Origin: Diogma glabrata
Taxonomy: Eukaryota; Arthropoda; Insecta; Diptera; Cylindrotomidae
DNA: 64,000 bases
Assembly (NCBI GenBank): GCA_963693315.1
Contig: OY856188.1
Location: 263,185,162-263,249,161, forward strand
Reading direction: 5' to 3'
A program made the position numbers and the translations under genes. Positions 11,221 to 22,560 of this stretch are shown one piece after another. How positions within the stretch are numbered: position 1 is the stretch's first letter; each line of letters opens with the position of its first letter. The notes under the pieces were generated by a model. It was not told where the DNA came from, made no database searches, and saw only the letters and a list, made by a program, of their open reading frames with translations.

Positions 11221-14200
11221 AAATATTTTATGTAAATCCTAGCACACAAACAAATTATATTAGAATTTGCACGAACATAACAGAAGATTTGAGAACGTTT
11301 TTAATAGATACGGGAGCAGATATCTCACTGCTCAAAATAAATAAAGTTGCAAAAGAAGTAGATGTAAAAGATGATAGGTGTAAAATTACAGGTGTTACTA
11401 ATGACGAAACATATTCGTTAGGTATGATAGGAGCAATTTTGAATCTAGAAGAAGGAAATATAGGACAAGAATTTCATTTAGTAAAAGAAGATTTTCCAAT
11501 AAATACAGATGGTATTTTAGGCAGAGATTTCCTGCATAATAATTATTGTAAGAAAGACTATGAAACTTACACAATTTCACTATTGATAAACCATGAAGAA
11601 ATCACATTACCAATGTATACAGAATTACAACAGAGCGGAGTTACGATACCAGCACGATCGCAGGTTATTAGAGCTGTTAACATCAATTTAAAAGAAGACA
11701 GCGTTGTATTAAATCAAGAAATACAGGAAGGCGTATATATAGCAAACACGATAGTTCCAGCTAAGGGGATTGCACATATTCAGATATTAAATACAAAAGA
11801 ATATGATGTCACGTTAAGAAAAATTTCTCCAAAAACTGAACCATTATGCAACTATCATGTACTGAAAGTGGACAGAAAAGATAAGAAGATTACAGTGGAA
11901 CAACGTTTTAGCAAAATATTGAAAGAATTAGAGTTAGACTCATTGGAAGAACATGCTAGAAGTTCAATTATAGATATTTGTAGACACTATGCAGATATAT
12001 TTTACGTAGAGGATGAGCAGCTATCAGCCAACAATTTTTATAAGCAATCAATACAAACCGTGGATAAAAATCCAGTATATATCAAAAATTACAGATTGCC
12101 ACAAACCCACATGGAAGAAATTGATAGACAGGTAGAAAAACTGATCAAAGAAGACGTCATTGAACCATCAGTCAGTTCATTTAATTCGCCACTATTATTA
12201 GTGCCAAAGGGAGAGAATAAGGATAAGTGGAGGCTTGTCGTGGACTTCAGACAGCTTAATAAAAAAATTATGGATGACAAATTCCCTCTAACAAGATTAG
12301 ATGACATCCTGGATAATCTTGGAAGAGCGAAGTATTTCTCAACATTAGATTTAACGAGTTCATTCCACCAAATTGAACTAGAAGAGGAATCAAGACCACT
12401 AACATCATTCTCAACCAGTAAAGGTCATTATCATTTCAAAAGATTACCGTTCGGGTTGAAGATATCCACCAACAGTTTTCAACGTATGCTATCGATAGCT
12501 CTAGCTGGCCTAGAAGCAGAAGCGTTTCTATACGTTGACGATATTATAATATTCGGATGTAGTTTAAGTCATCACAACACAAATTTGGTAAAAACTTTTG
12601 ATAGATTACGGAAATATAATTTAAAATTGAATCCCAAAAAGTGTAATTTTTTAAAAACTGAAGTCACATACCTAGGACATCTCATTACAAACGAAGGTAT
12701 AAAAACTGATCCGCGAAAATACGATGTAATAAGAAACTATCCAACACCAATAAATGCTGAAGAAACAAAAAGATTTACAGCGTTCTGTAATTACTACAGA
12801 CGATTTATACAAAATTTTGCAGAAATTGCCAAACCTTTAAATAATCTTTCGAAGAAAAACGTTACATTTGATTGGACCGATGAATGTAAGAAAGCATTCG
12901 CTACACTTAAGGAAAAACTTATCAATCCACCAATACTCAAATATCCTAATTTTGAAGAGAAATTTATCGTAACAACGGATGCGTCGAACTACGCACTCGG
13001 AGCCGTACTTTCACAAGGTGAAATCGGGAGAGATCTACCAATATCATACGCGAGTAGATCTCTGAACAAACATGAAGTAAACAAACCAGTTATAGAAAAA
13101 GAGCTACTAACAATACACTGGGCTATTAACTTCTTTAGACCATATGTGTATGGTAGAAAGTTTACTGTAGTCACTGACCATCGACCTTTAGTAAGTTAGT
13201 TCACTCATAAGAACCCATCGTCTAAATTAACGAGGATGAGGTTAGATTTATGCGATTACGATTTCGATATAACATATAAGCAAGGAAAAATGAATACTAA
13301 TGCTGATGCATTGTCTAGAATCAAAATTGACTCAGATGTTTTAAAAGCGATGATACCTACATCTACTGTTAGCATTGTCACGAGAGCTATGAAACGAAAA
13401 GAAGAGATAGAAAAGATTGAGACGAATGATACTACAGAATTGGATAAGGCTGGCCAACCTTATGCATGGCTCTGTACATCGATCTCAGAAATAAAAAATT
13501 TAAGAAAGTTAAAGTTTAAAAATAACAAAAGTTTGCAAAATGAGGAAGAAGTTTTGATGACATCCAGCGATAATCCGCCTATGAACTTAGGTTTTAAGCA
13601 GGAGAAACTGAGATGGAAAACAGACGATAGGATAATTAAAAGTTCAGCGCATAAGAATAAATATAATATTGATATCAATGACGAAGAAGTCGTAGTAGAA
13701 ATCAGCGATAATCCACATATGAACTTAGGTTTTATGCTGGAGAAACTGGTATGGGAAATGAAAAATGAGAATATTGAAAAGTTAGCGCTTGAAATTAACG
13801 ATATAATATTTACACGTGTTAAGATAAATGAATTCAAGAAAATATTCACCGAACTGCAGTCGGGATTAAATAAAGATATTAAGCAAACTAATCTAAAAAT
13901 AATAATTTATGAAGCTCCATTAAGAATAATTGACAATGATAGAATGTTAGAAATAATTAAACAATTTCATGATAGTCCACACTCTGGAGGACACTCAGGT
14001 GTGAGAAGGACAGCTAACAAAATTAAGCAACGTTACATCTTCAAAAATTTAAGTAAACTGGTAAAAAGTTATGTAAGTAAGTGTGAATTGTGCGCTAGGA
14101 ATAAGCAGAATAAAAATGTAAAAGAACGAAATAAGCATGTAAATAGAATTGATTTTAATATAAGTAAAAATAATTTAATCAATGAAGTACATAATAATAT

Positions 14201-14249
14201 ATTAAAAAGATATGTTCCCAAAGAGAAACAAAATTTCAAAATTCGTTAA
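11142..14249 (+). pseudogene. Pol polyprotein: protease, RT, RNase H, partial integrase, with one internal stop
   Basis: The frame is open from 11142. Protease: FLIDTGADISLLK (Asp codon at 11307). RT: YRLPQTHMEEIDRQVEKL, then WRLVVDFRQLNKK, FSTLDLTSSFHQI with catalytic Asp, and LYVDDIIIFG with the Asp pair near 12535. RNase H: FIVTTDASNYALGAVLSQ and VTDHRPL, then TAG at 13197-13199 in the same frame, where a Leu is usual. After the stop come ITYKQGKMNTNADALSRI (end of RNase H), a 46-codon internal duplication (13565 and 13703), and the integrase zinc finger (HSGGHSGVRRTANK, then CELCARNK). The catalytic DDE core that should follow is missing; the frame ends at 14249. Confidence 0.85.
11154..11160 (+). 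promoter_or_regulatory. Candidate -1 ribosomal frameshift site (gag to pol)
   Basis: The pol frame is -1 relative to gag and opens after a TAA at 11139-11141, overlapping gag to 11217. Within the overlap the gag codons GAA AAC are preceded by G (GGAAAAC), so the A-site tRNA could slip to AAA. P-site re-pairing is imperfect, and no strong downstream pseudoknot is obvious. Confidence 0.35.
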
Positions 14250-14455
14250 ATATTATAGATATGGTTAAAAGCAGGTGATCGTAAAAAATTAGATCCACCT
14301 TATACAGGATCCTATGAGGTCATAGGTATAAATAAAACAAATGTTAGAATAAGAAACGGTAAATTAATTAAGGAAGTACATAAAAATAGACTAAAAAATT
14401 ATGTTCCCAAATAAAATCCCAATAAAAATTTGCTAAATATTAAATGTTATGGATA
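14172..14455 (+). repeat. Diverged direct duplication of the pol 3' end
   Basis: The stretch from 14172 (encoding LINEVHNNILKRYVPKEK) aligns with that from 14361 (LIKEVHKNRLKNYVPK) and with the bases that follow each, about 90 bp per copy with a period near 187 bp. The element therefore carries two diverged versions of its pol terminus, as a template switch between related copies would leave. Confidence 0.65.
14262..14414 (+). pseudogene. Integrase C-terminal domain remnant
   Basis: In the pol frame, just after two stops (14247 and 14256), WLKAGDRKKLDPPYTGSYEV is recognisable, followed by a KTNVRIRNGKLIKEVH block and YVPK before a stop at 14412. This is the C-terminal GPY/F-type module of Ty3/gypsy integrases (PYTGSY here). 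It lies only about 160 bases after the zinc finger, where the family has a catalytic core of well over 100 residues. It cannot be translated from the frame upstream. Confidence 0.7.
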
Positions 14456-14540
14456 CTAAATATTTTTAAAGTCGAAATTTATTTCATAAATTACGCAAAA
14501 ATTTGTTTTCTTACCTTTAAAAACAAATTTTTGTTAAAAA

Positions 14541-14551
14541 AGGAAGGGAAG
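14541..14551 (+). promoter_or_regulatory. Polypurine tract
   Basis: AGGAAGGGAAG abuts the 3' LTR, the expected plus-strand priming site. Confidence 0.85.
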
Positions 14552-15360
14552 TGTAGAGATACTACTACGTCTACCTATCCAAATCAAAACACATATAATA
14601 AGTTATAAAGGAATTCCCGTGACGTAATTTCTTTTTATCAAAACAAAATAATAATAATTTAGTAAACAACATTTCATATGTTTACAATTATAAGTAAGCG
14701 AAATTTTATGAACTTTATGAATTATACATTACTCAAAGTGTGTCATCATATATCATGTTTCAAAATATTGAAACTAATTTTAAATAATTTTAAATAAAAA
14801 CAAAAGGTAAATAATTATGATGACACAGATTTTATTAAGGGGAAAATAATAAGTAATTAAATTGACATATATATTATATGTACATTTTGCTAGAATTGCA
14901 TTTTCTAGCATAATTAATTTGAAATAAATATATTGATTGATTTAAGTGGGGATTAGGAAAATGAAAATGCAAATCCAAAAATTGTATAAAAGAAAGTTTT
15001 CGAACAAATAAAAATCAGAATCAGTTTGAATTTAAATAGTGTTTTACTTTCTCTGATCCTCCCGACGACCTCAGTTGACGCACGTCAAACGGGTCTAACG
15101 GTTCTTTCCTTGGTGCAAAGTTGTTTCGGCAAACTGTATCATTGAAAAGCCGGACAGTTCTGGACTTACGGACGTATAGACGGGCAGTGTTTAAATATCT
15201 CTTGTGGTATATTTTACCACCAATAAAAGTTAAAGTTAAAGTTAGTCAATAAAAATTTAAAGTAAATAATAAGTAATAAATACGCAGTCAGATCAAGGTA
15301 GTGCACAAATATCGTTTACTCACGATATAGAGAACGATCATTTGGTGTACACCCACCACA
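14552..15360 (+). repeat. 3' LTR (809 bp)
   Basis: Same length as the 5' LTR with four substitutions, no indels, followed by the ATTC target duplication. Confidence 0.95.
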
Positions 15361-15364
15361 ATTC

Positions 15365-16590
15365 TATTGTTATTCTACCAACGTTTGGACCAGTAATTGA
15401 ATCTCGACAGATAATATTTTTGGTCAACTCGATGCTTCTTATACTACCTTATAATGTAAAAGTGAATTCAATATTATTTTTGAAGAATTTCTTTTAATCT
15501 GCTTTTATTAAGTTTGGAACAAAAGTTAGTATCAATGTTACAACGGCATCTCGGGTTGTGCATCTCGGTTGTTAAACAGATATGTGGTTCGGATGTGATT
15601 TTATAAATAAAAAAAAACAACTTCCAAAACGGGAAGATATAGTGACATCATCAATAGATTCACGGATTGAGTTATACGTGTATGATCAGTCTATACTGGT
15701 AGAAGCAGTTGAACAACTCTTACTAAATTCTGATGTACAAACTGGCACTTATGGGCATGAATGTGTGTATGTGTGTGTGTGAGTGAGTGGGCGAAGTGCG
15801 AGAGGGTATGTGTATGTGTGAGTATGTTAGAATTATGGGAGTGGACGTGGTGATCGCGGTTCTTTGGTTCTTTTCGTCTAATGGGGGTCGCCAGAGTCTA
15901 CTTACCTTCACTTGCTTTTTCGTTTAATCCGTCTTTTATGAGATACGAGTCTGGAGCAGCAGGTAAATGTCTACTCGTCCCCACAAGCTGAAGCTAGCTT
16001 GGGGCTAAATAAATCTCATCTAGGTGCGTGGCCTGCTATGCCACTTCGTTGATCATACAACGAAGCAGCGCTTCATTACAGATTTTAAAATTTAAATTTA
16101 TTGTTTTTATTTATTATTTTTTTTTTTTCAGAACAGCAAAATATATTTGTCATGTTTTATTAATTACAAAATGCTTCAAAAACAACAAATCATTCTCTAA
16201 AATTTTTAAAACGCCAGAAAACATCAAAACCTTAAGAATACCAGAAAACAGCATCGATAATATGAATTAAATTAAAGAAACTTTCAACTTGTAGTTCAAC
16301 TCAGATATCCAAAATTCATTTCCCTATATTTGAACTACATACTTAAAGATCCACGCCAACTAAAACGATGCCTTAAAATAATTCGAGTAAATGGAATTTT
16401 TAAGCAAAACGGAACCGATCATAAATATAAATTATTTTATTGTTAAAATTGGTAACAAATCGTTTCATTCTAGTAAAGATGCTTCACCGAGAAGCTTGTC
16501 AGCTTCGTCTTATTGTTCATCAATTCATAAATTTTTGACTTATATCAATCAAAAATTGAAAAAGGTGATGACTGGCGCAGCACAAGTGTG
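15365..16590. other. Intergenic stretch, no gene recognised
   Basis: Contains a TG/GA-rich tract (15760-15830) and a hairpin at 16044-16065 (CTTCGTTG, six bases, CAACGAAG). No domain found in the short ORFs on either strand. Confidence 0.5.
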
Positions 16591-16599
16591 GGCACAAGT

Positions 16600-16815
16600 A
16601 AATTCGGGCTGGGCGATATTAAAAATAATATCGATATCAAAAAATATCGATAAAATTGATATATTGATTTATCGATGTATCGATTTATTTGATTTATCGA
16701 TATATCAATATACCGACACACTGATATATCGATGTTTTATCATTCACAATATCGTAATTCGATATATAGAAAAATATAGATATAAATTAATATATCGTAA
16801 TTTTTTCCCAGCACT
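16600..16815. repeat. TATCGATA-rich patch 1
   Basis: At least three exact TATCGATA 8-mers and several near matches. The left end reads GGGCTGGGCGATA and the right end ends in CCCAGCACTAG, a weak inverted pair (GCTGGG), so this may be a small TIR element. TATCGATA is also the DREF-binding DRE motif of flies. Confidence 0.6.
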
Positions 16816-17249
16816 AGTAATGAATCCTAGCAAGTTGTTATCTCATGCATTATAGAAAAAAATTAAATTGAAGTAGTAGTTTGTACTTTAAAATATAATC
16901 CACCCATTTTCACTGGTGAAGATATTATTTAAGTGTTAATAACACTAAATTACCTTATTTAGTAAGTTGAATATTTTGACATAAAGCGTAAATATTTTAA
17001 ATCCCCAAATAAATATATGTAGCAATTATTTTGAAATTAATAACGAAAAATCTCTCTATCAAAAAAATATCTATTTTAAAATGGTTTGCTTGCCCAGAAG
17101 TCACAGCCCCTGAATATTTATAAAATTGTAATTCAACTCTATTATTCAATTCTATTATTAAAATTATTAAAATTGTAATTCCACATTTATCAACAATTTA
17201 GCATTTATATTGTTACTGCTACCATGGGTGATATGAAAAAGTTGAAAAA

Positions 17250-17410
17250 AATATCGATATAAAAAAAACGTATTTCTGAAACTATCGATATATCGATAAG
17301 CGTCGATAGTATCGATATATCGATAAGTATCGACATATCGACATTTTATCATCCCGATATCGTTATTGGATATATCGATAAATATCGATACATCGATATT
17401 ATTTTGCAGG
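17250..17410. repeat. TATCGATA-rich patch 2
   Basis: About seven exact TATCGATA 8-mers, two of them in back-to-back pairs. The motif is self-complementary, so the patch can fold on itself. It has the same motif family as the patch 450 bp upstream. Confidence 0.7.
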
Positions 17411-17671
17411 TACTAACCAGATTTAGTTAAAAGTTATTAGTCACGTGTGGATAATTTGACGGTCAATAATAAGTGGTACTAGTATCAATAATATTTAATT
17501 CATATGGGTCATTGGTTCGAAACTAGATCGCTCTAAAATTGTATGGATTGCAAAAAGTTTCATAATTTGCACCATAATTTTTTAGATTCAGTTCTGATAT
17601 TATTCTTGATAGGAGATTTTCCATCGGGGTGATGTTATATCACAAATAATTTACTGAATTAATTTAAGGAA

Positions 17672-18147
17672 TTTAGTTTATGAAATGCTTTTAGGGGGGG
17701 TAAACGTATTATTTTTCTTTGTTTTTAAATATTATTAGAGACAGCAAATTTTTCTTATATTTTCAGTTATTATTATTTTTATGATTTTCGAAATAAGAAA
17801 ATTAAGTTTATGAAATGCTTTTGGGGGGATAAACGTATTGTTTTTCTTTGTTTTTAAATATTAGTAGAGACAGTAAATTTTTCTTATATTTTCAGTTATT
17901 ATTATTTTTATGATTTTCGAAATAAGAAAATTTAGTTTATGAAATGCTTTTGGGGGGAATAATCGTATTATTTTTCTTTGTTTTTAAATATTATTAGAGA
18001 CAGTAAATTTTTCTTATATTTTCAGTTATTATTATTTTTATGATTTTCGAAATAAGAAAATTTAGTTTATGAAATGCTTTTGGGGGGATAAACGTATTAT
18101 TTTTCTTTGTTTTTAAATATTATTAGAGACAGCAAATTTTTCTTATA
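17672..18147 (+). repeat. Tandem repeat, about 130-bp unit, 3.7 copies
   Basis: Units start at 17672, 17802, 17931 and 18061 (TTTAGTTTATGAAATGCTTT). Differences are mostly single bases and the length of the G run. The fourth unit is cut short at the MITE that starts at 18148. Confidence 0.95.
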
Positions 18148-18266
18148 CTAGGAGTGCCCGGCGTGCTTCGCAACGCTTATAAATAAAGTTTTTGCGTAGA
18201 CGTTTTGTTGACGTAGAAGCAATGATTTCAAAAAGTGGTAATGAGAAGCACGCCGGGCCCTCCTAG
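18148..18266. mobile_element. 119-bp MITE with 24-bp TIRs and TA duplication
   Basis: The left end CTAGGAGTGCCCGGCG and the right end are inverted repeats matching at 22 of 24 bases. TA is present on both sides (18146-18147 and 18267-18268), as with Tc1/mariner-type insertion. It is GC-rich against its surroundings and has no ORF. Confidence 0.8.
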
Positions 18267-18268
18267 TA

Positions 18269-20925
18269 ACTATTATTATTAGAGTTTTTTACTTAAACTT
18301 CAAATGATATTTTTTTGCGTGTGATTTTAGGATGTGATATTATCGTGACGTGATATTTTCGTAATTTGGTCTTTTCTTATTATGTGACTTTTTCGACGTG
18401 ATATTCTTTCGTGTGTGATGTTTTCGTATGTTGTTTTATCATAGATCCCAAAAGATATTTATCATAGATTAAATGGATATTTTGAAAAAAACAACTTTGA
18501 TAGATTTGGACTATGTTGAACAGCTGCAGAGTTATTTCTTTATGGCCGCGTTTGAACTGTAAAAATTTCTATGGGAAGAAATCAATATTATTTTTTATCC
18601 TCTTTTTCTTTAAAAGATGTATCATTAATTAATACATTCTAACCATTAATAATAAATTAACGATTCACCTATATATATTCAATACTGGAGTAAGTATAAC
18701 CTTGCTCTCACAGAGTCTAGACATTTTATTGTTAATAAACAAACACTTGCTCAGGGATGGTAAAGAAAACTCATATGCATATCAATAAATTTCAACTTGA
18801 AATTAATGACTGTTTCTTCATTTTGCCTTATGTGTTAAACACATGTGTACGACTATCAAAATAACGCTTAAGAAATGACAACTTATACTTACCGAACAGA
18901 TATATATTCAATATTGTTTTGTGCCACCATCTGGTTGCGGGGAGAACAAAAACAAATAAATTTGATATACACCTTGATGATAACTATAAAAAGTTTGTCG
19001 TGTTTTGTTAATTTTATTATGTTTAATGAAATTTCATACATTGGCTATATTATATTAAGGATCTTTTCTGTAAAAAAGTGTTTGTGTTATTTGTTTTTTA
19101 TTATGAATATTATTGTTATTATAAATCTTATCTCTGAAGCGAGAATTTTGTTAGTTGTTTTTGCAACATTTTAAAATAAGTGAATCCATAAAAGATATGA
19201 ACAAGAGAAGAATCCAACTGTTTAATGTTAACATACAATTTAAATCAAAATAATAAAATAAACTTCGTATTGATTTATAAAGCACCAACAGCACCTAATA
19301 TATAATCCCTCTTTAAATTCTAGTCAAAATTTTTTATCATATCTCAAACGAATGTAAATCTTGAATCACATATCAAAAAGCATCAGCAAAGTGACTTAAT
19401 TTAGAAACGAATTAATTTTTTTATTTTTCTTTGAAATTTAAAATCAAGACGATATTAAAATTGATGATTTTTATATTTGGGTTGCAAATTATCAATTTTT
19501 TGTTTCTGGTTGGTGAGGTTGATCAATGTTAAAAGTGCATTTTTCAAGGTTGTTTTTAGCTAACGTGTTTTTTATAACGAAAAAATTTAAATTTAGTGTT
19601 GGGGTTTAGCTTATTGTAACACACCGAAATCAATTAACACAAGCAAATTAAGATAAAGTTAATTATGTGTTAAGGCTGTCGTTTGTTTTTGAAAAAAGGT
19701 AACAGAATATTTTAAAGGTTAAACTATTTGGATTAATAAAATTTAAAGTAAGTTAGGTGAAGCTTACATCAATATATGGTAAATTAAGAACAAAAATTAC
19801 TAAATTTTTTCGCCATCGACAATTAATTAATGGGTCCAAAATTCATGTGCAATAAATCCATCAATATAACAAGAAATGACTTTTTTTAAACAAAAACCGT
19901 CAATCAACAAACAAAATGTCAGGGAGGTAGGAAAAATCAAAACAAAATTTAAAAAAATATCTCAAAATGAATAAACCTCACACATCAAATTGAACTTAAT
20001 CAGAAATATTTGTTTAGCAATTTTTCTCGAAACTAAACATTTCACTGTCTCTTTGAAAGTCAAAAAATATTAATTTTACAAATTTGTTAGTTTTGCCGTT
20101 TATTTTGATATTTCGAAGATAAAATGTTTGTGTTGTTTTATTTAGAAAACCGCACTGGACGCAAATAAAATTCAAACATAAAAGGTAATATCAGACCAAT
20201 TAATCAATGTCTTTGAAAGATTTTTGTTTTGCTTTAACTTCTAAAATATAAATTAAAAACAAATTTAAATTCTAAAGTTTAAACAAAAAAAAAATAAAAC
20301 TATGCATTGGATAGTGCGCGGTGATTTAAATTGATTTCAACGTATATGTTGCGGAGGAGTGATGTTATTTTTAAAGAAATAGTTTATTATTATTTGTTTG
20401 ACATATATATTTGTAGAATTGGTTGAATTGGAATGTTGTTTTATGTTTTTGAATGTCTTTATTATTGTTTTGGGAAATTTGTTAATTGGACAGGATTAGT
20501 GTTAAATATATTAACAACAATTTTAGAACATTTCAACGATACATATTTATTTTTATTTAAACTGACTTTCGGTTAGTAGTTTAATTTAGGTATCTCGTAT
20601 ATATTCAACATTTTATTGTAATACTGTGTTGTGTGATGTGATACTTTTTGTGTTAGGTAGTTTATTTGATGGGTTAAACCAAAGAAAGGTAATTTTAAAT
20701 TAATGACTGTTGAAGTACTTTAAGTACCTATAAGCAATCAAGAAATTTGCCGAGGACACAGCGTTGAACAGCATAATTAGAAAAATAATAAATAAAAGGC
20801 TTTCAAAATTTTGTTTTTGGATAATATTATCTACAAGAAATGCAAAACTGACGAAAACAATATCTTTTATAATCCAGATGATGAAAGTGTAAGACATCTT
20901 GCTGAATGATAAATAAAATTAAATT
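18269..20925. other. AT-rich intergenic stretch
   Basis: No gene, TIR pair or tandem repeat recognised. The 99-aa ORF at 18875-19174 has no recognisable feature and ordinary AT-rich composition. Confidence 0.5.
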
Positions 20926-20929
20926 TAAT

Positions 20930-21385
20930 ACCAAGATATGTATTGTGGTGAATTTTAAGCTGAATCGAACATCAGATGCAGAAATGGGAGCAAATTTAGT
21001 AGATGTTTTCATTTTGTATAAAAAATGTGCGATTGCGAGAGCTTTTTCAATTTATCGCCAGTTTAACGTAGCAAAGGTAGGATTTTGGCTAATCTCGATT
21101 ACATGGATATCTAGAGATTCTTTCCAGCATATTTGTTCACTTTTTTTTTACAATAATTCCGAAAAATGTGCAAGGGCCTTTCCATATATTGCAAAATTTT
21201 TGTCAAAAAAAAATTGAAAAAATATGCTGCCAGGAATCTCTAGATATTCATTTAATCGAGATTAGACAAAATACCAGGTTTGCTACCTTAAACAGGCCAT
21301 AAATCAAAAACCAAAAATTTTACATACAAAACAAAAAGTGGTGCTATGCCTAAGCCCGCTAACTAGTTAAGCTCCAACTTCAGTA
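20930..21385. repeat. Inverted-repeat (foldback-like) element
   Basis: The left arm (GCGAGAGC... GATATCTAGAGATTC, to about 21135) is mirrored by a right arm from about 21225, with CTCTAGATATTCATTTAATC and GGTTTGCTACCTTAAAC as reverse complements of left-arm phrases. Related single arms occur at 21650-21960, 29935-30030 and 41150-41360, so this is a dispersed family. Confidence 0.65.
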
Positions 21386-21990
21386 CGGGGAATGTTTTGG
21401 ACCCACCTTTCAGTTTATATGTCATTCGCCGAGATTTGCGACAACTTTTTTTTTCGACCTCTTTTTGTAAGGCCTGTTTTGTCTTGAAACAAATGAGTCG
21501 TCCTACATCTGGGCGAGTGTCATACCAACTGAAAGGTGAGTCCAAAACAAAATATTCACCACGCGGAAGTTTTAGTTTGAACAAGCAACGGGCTTAGGAA
21601 TGTTACCAATTTTCGTTTTGTGTATAAACTTTGTCGATGTTTTCCTTTTGCATGAAAAATTTGCGATTGCGAGTGCTCTTTCGCTTAATCGCCAGTTTTA
21701 CATAGTAATCGTCTTATTTTGACTAATTTTAACTACATGGATATCCACAGCATCCTTTTAGCGTATTTTTTCAAATTTTTTTGTTAGAAATTCCAAAAAA
21801 AAACTTGCAAAATAAGCATAATGGCTAGTTAGTCCATGCTTTTCAAAATCCAGAGAAAAAAGTTGTGACACACCTTGACGAGTGACATGATATATATGTT
21901 AAAAGGTGAGACTACAAAATGCACCGTGCAGAACTTTGAGCTTAATCGACCACCGAATGCAGGAATAGCAGTATATATATAGTGGATTGT
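21386..21990. repeat. Second inverted unit and diverged arm of the same family
   Basis: Near 21397 CCCACCTTTCAGTT and near 21525 AACTGAAAGGTGAGTCC are inverted copies. From about 21655 the GCGATTGCGAG...CTACATGGATATC arm recurs in diverged form. The two short overlapping ORFs on opposite strands here are products of the palindrome, not genes. Confidence 0.5.
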
Positions 21991-22480
21991 TTCCTTATTG
22001 TGTAAAAAGCAAATCTTCTAGATATGCTATTCACACAATCAAAAGTACAAACTGACTTTCAATATGCTCCTCTCAACCCGTAGTTTTATCTGTCACGATA
22101 TTACTTTCTATTTAGTGCCATTTCTACATAAAATAATTATTATATACATATAAACATCCCAAATATATTACGAAAAAACATAACACAAGAATATTTTGAA
22201 AATTTTGTGTATATTAGCCAACCAATCCAAAAAAACCAGTCTTCTTATCGATACTTACCTTCCAATAGAATAGGATAATACAAAAATCTTCTATATCCCT
22301 AGTTTGACATATTTTTATTTGTGTATATCCATTGTGATTCTGCTTATGATTGTGTTTTAAGAAATGAACTGCATTTAAAATTGAATTTAAAATGTAACCA
22401 TTTTTCAAAGAATGTCAATGTGTTGTCTAAAATAGGTTAATTAAAAATAATCATAAAAGTTTGCATTAAAAAAACATTTG
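21991..22480. other. AT-rich stretch, nothing recognised
   Basis: Low complexity, no ORF of note. Confidence 0.4.
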
Positions 22481-22483
22481 TAT

Positions 22484-22560
22484 ACCTATGGGAATCGAAC
22501 TCACACTCCACATGTTGTCCTTTCAACACCTTTACGCTCACGCTCATTTCTTCTTTTTAA
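22484..22560 (-). repeat. tRNA-like SINE-type remnant
   Basis: On the minus strand a GAGTTCGATTCCCAT stretch matches the T-arm/B-box of RNA polymerase III genes. It is preceded by arm-like sequence but no full cloverleaf, so it is a tRNA-derived repeat end rather than a tRNA gene. Confidence 0.4.

Larger units (their letters stand above)
8428..15360 (+). mobile_element. Ty3/gypsy LTR retrotransposon, 412/mdg1-like, 6.93 kb
   Basis: Two 809-bp LTRs (8428-9236 and 14552-15360), each TGT...ACA, are flanked by the direct repeat ATTC (8424-8427 and 15361-15364). A primer binding site follows the 5' LTR and a polypurine tract precedes the 3' LTR. Order: small 5' ORF, gag, protease, RT, RNase H, partial integrase; no env. 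A 4-bp duplication, a TGGCGACC primer site and a small ORF before gag are known features of the 412/mdg1 group. The LTRs differ at four sites only (8804/14928, 9003/15127, 9056/15180, 9213/15337), so insertion is recent. Nevertheless pol has a stop in RNase H and lacks the integrase core, so this copy depends on help from a relative. Confidence 0.95.

Noticed and set aside
21363..21597. Overlapping ORFs on both strands around 21.4-21.6 kb
   Set aside because: The region is an imperfect palindrome; the two translations mirror each other and show no domain.
22484..22560. Functional tRNA gene
   Set aside because: Only the T-arm/B-box half is convincing; acceptor stem and A box are not seen.
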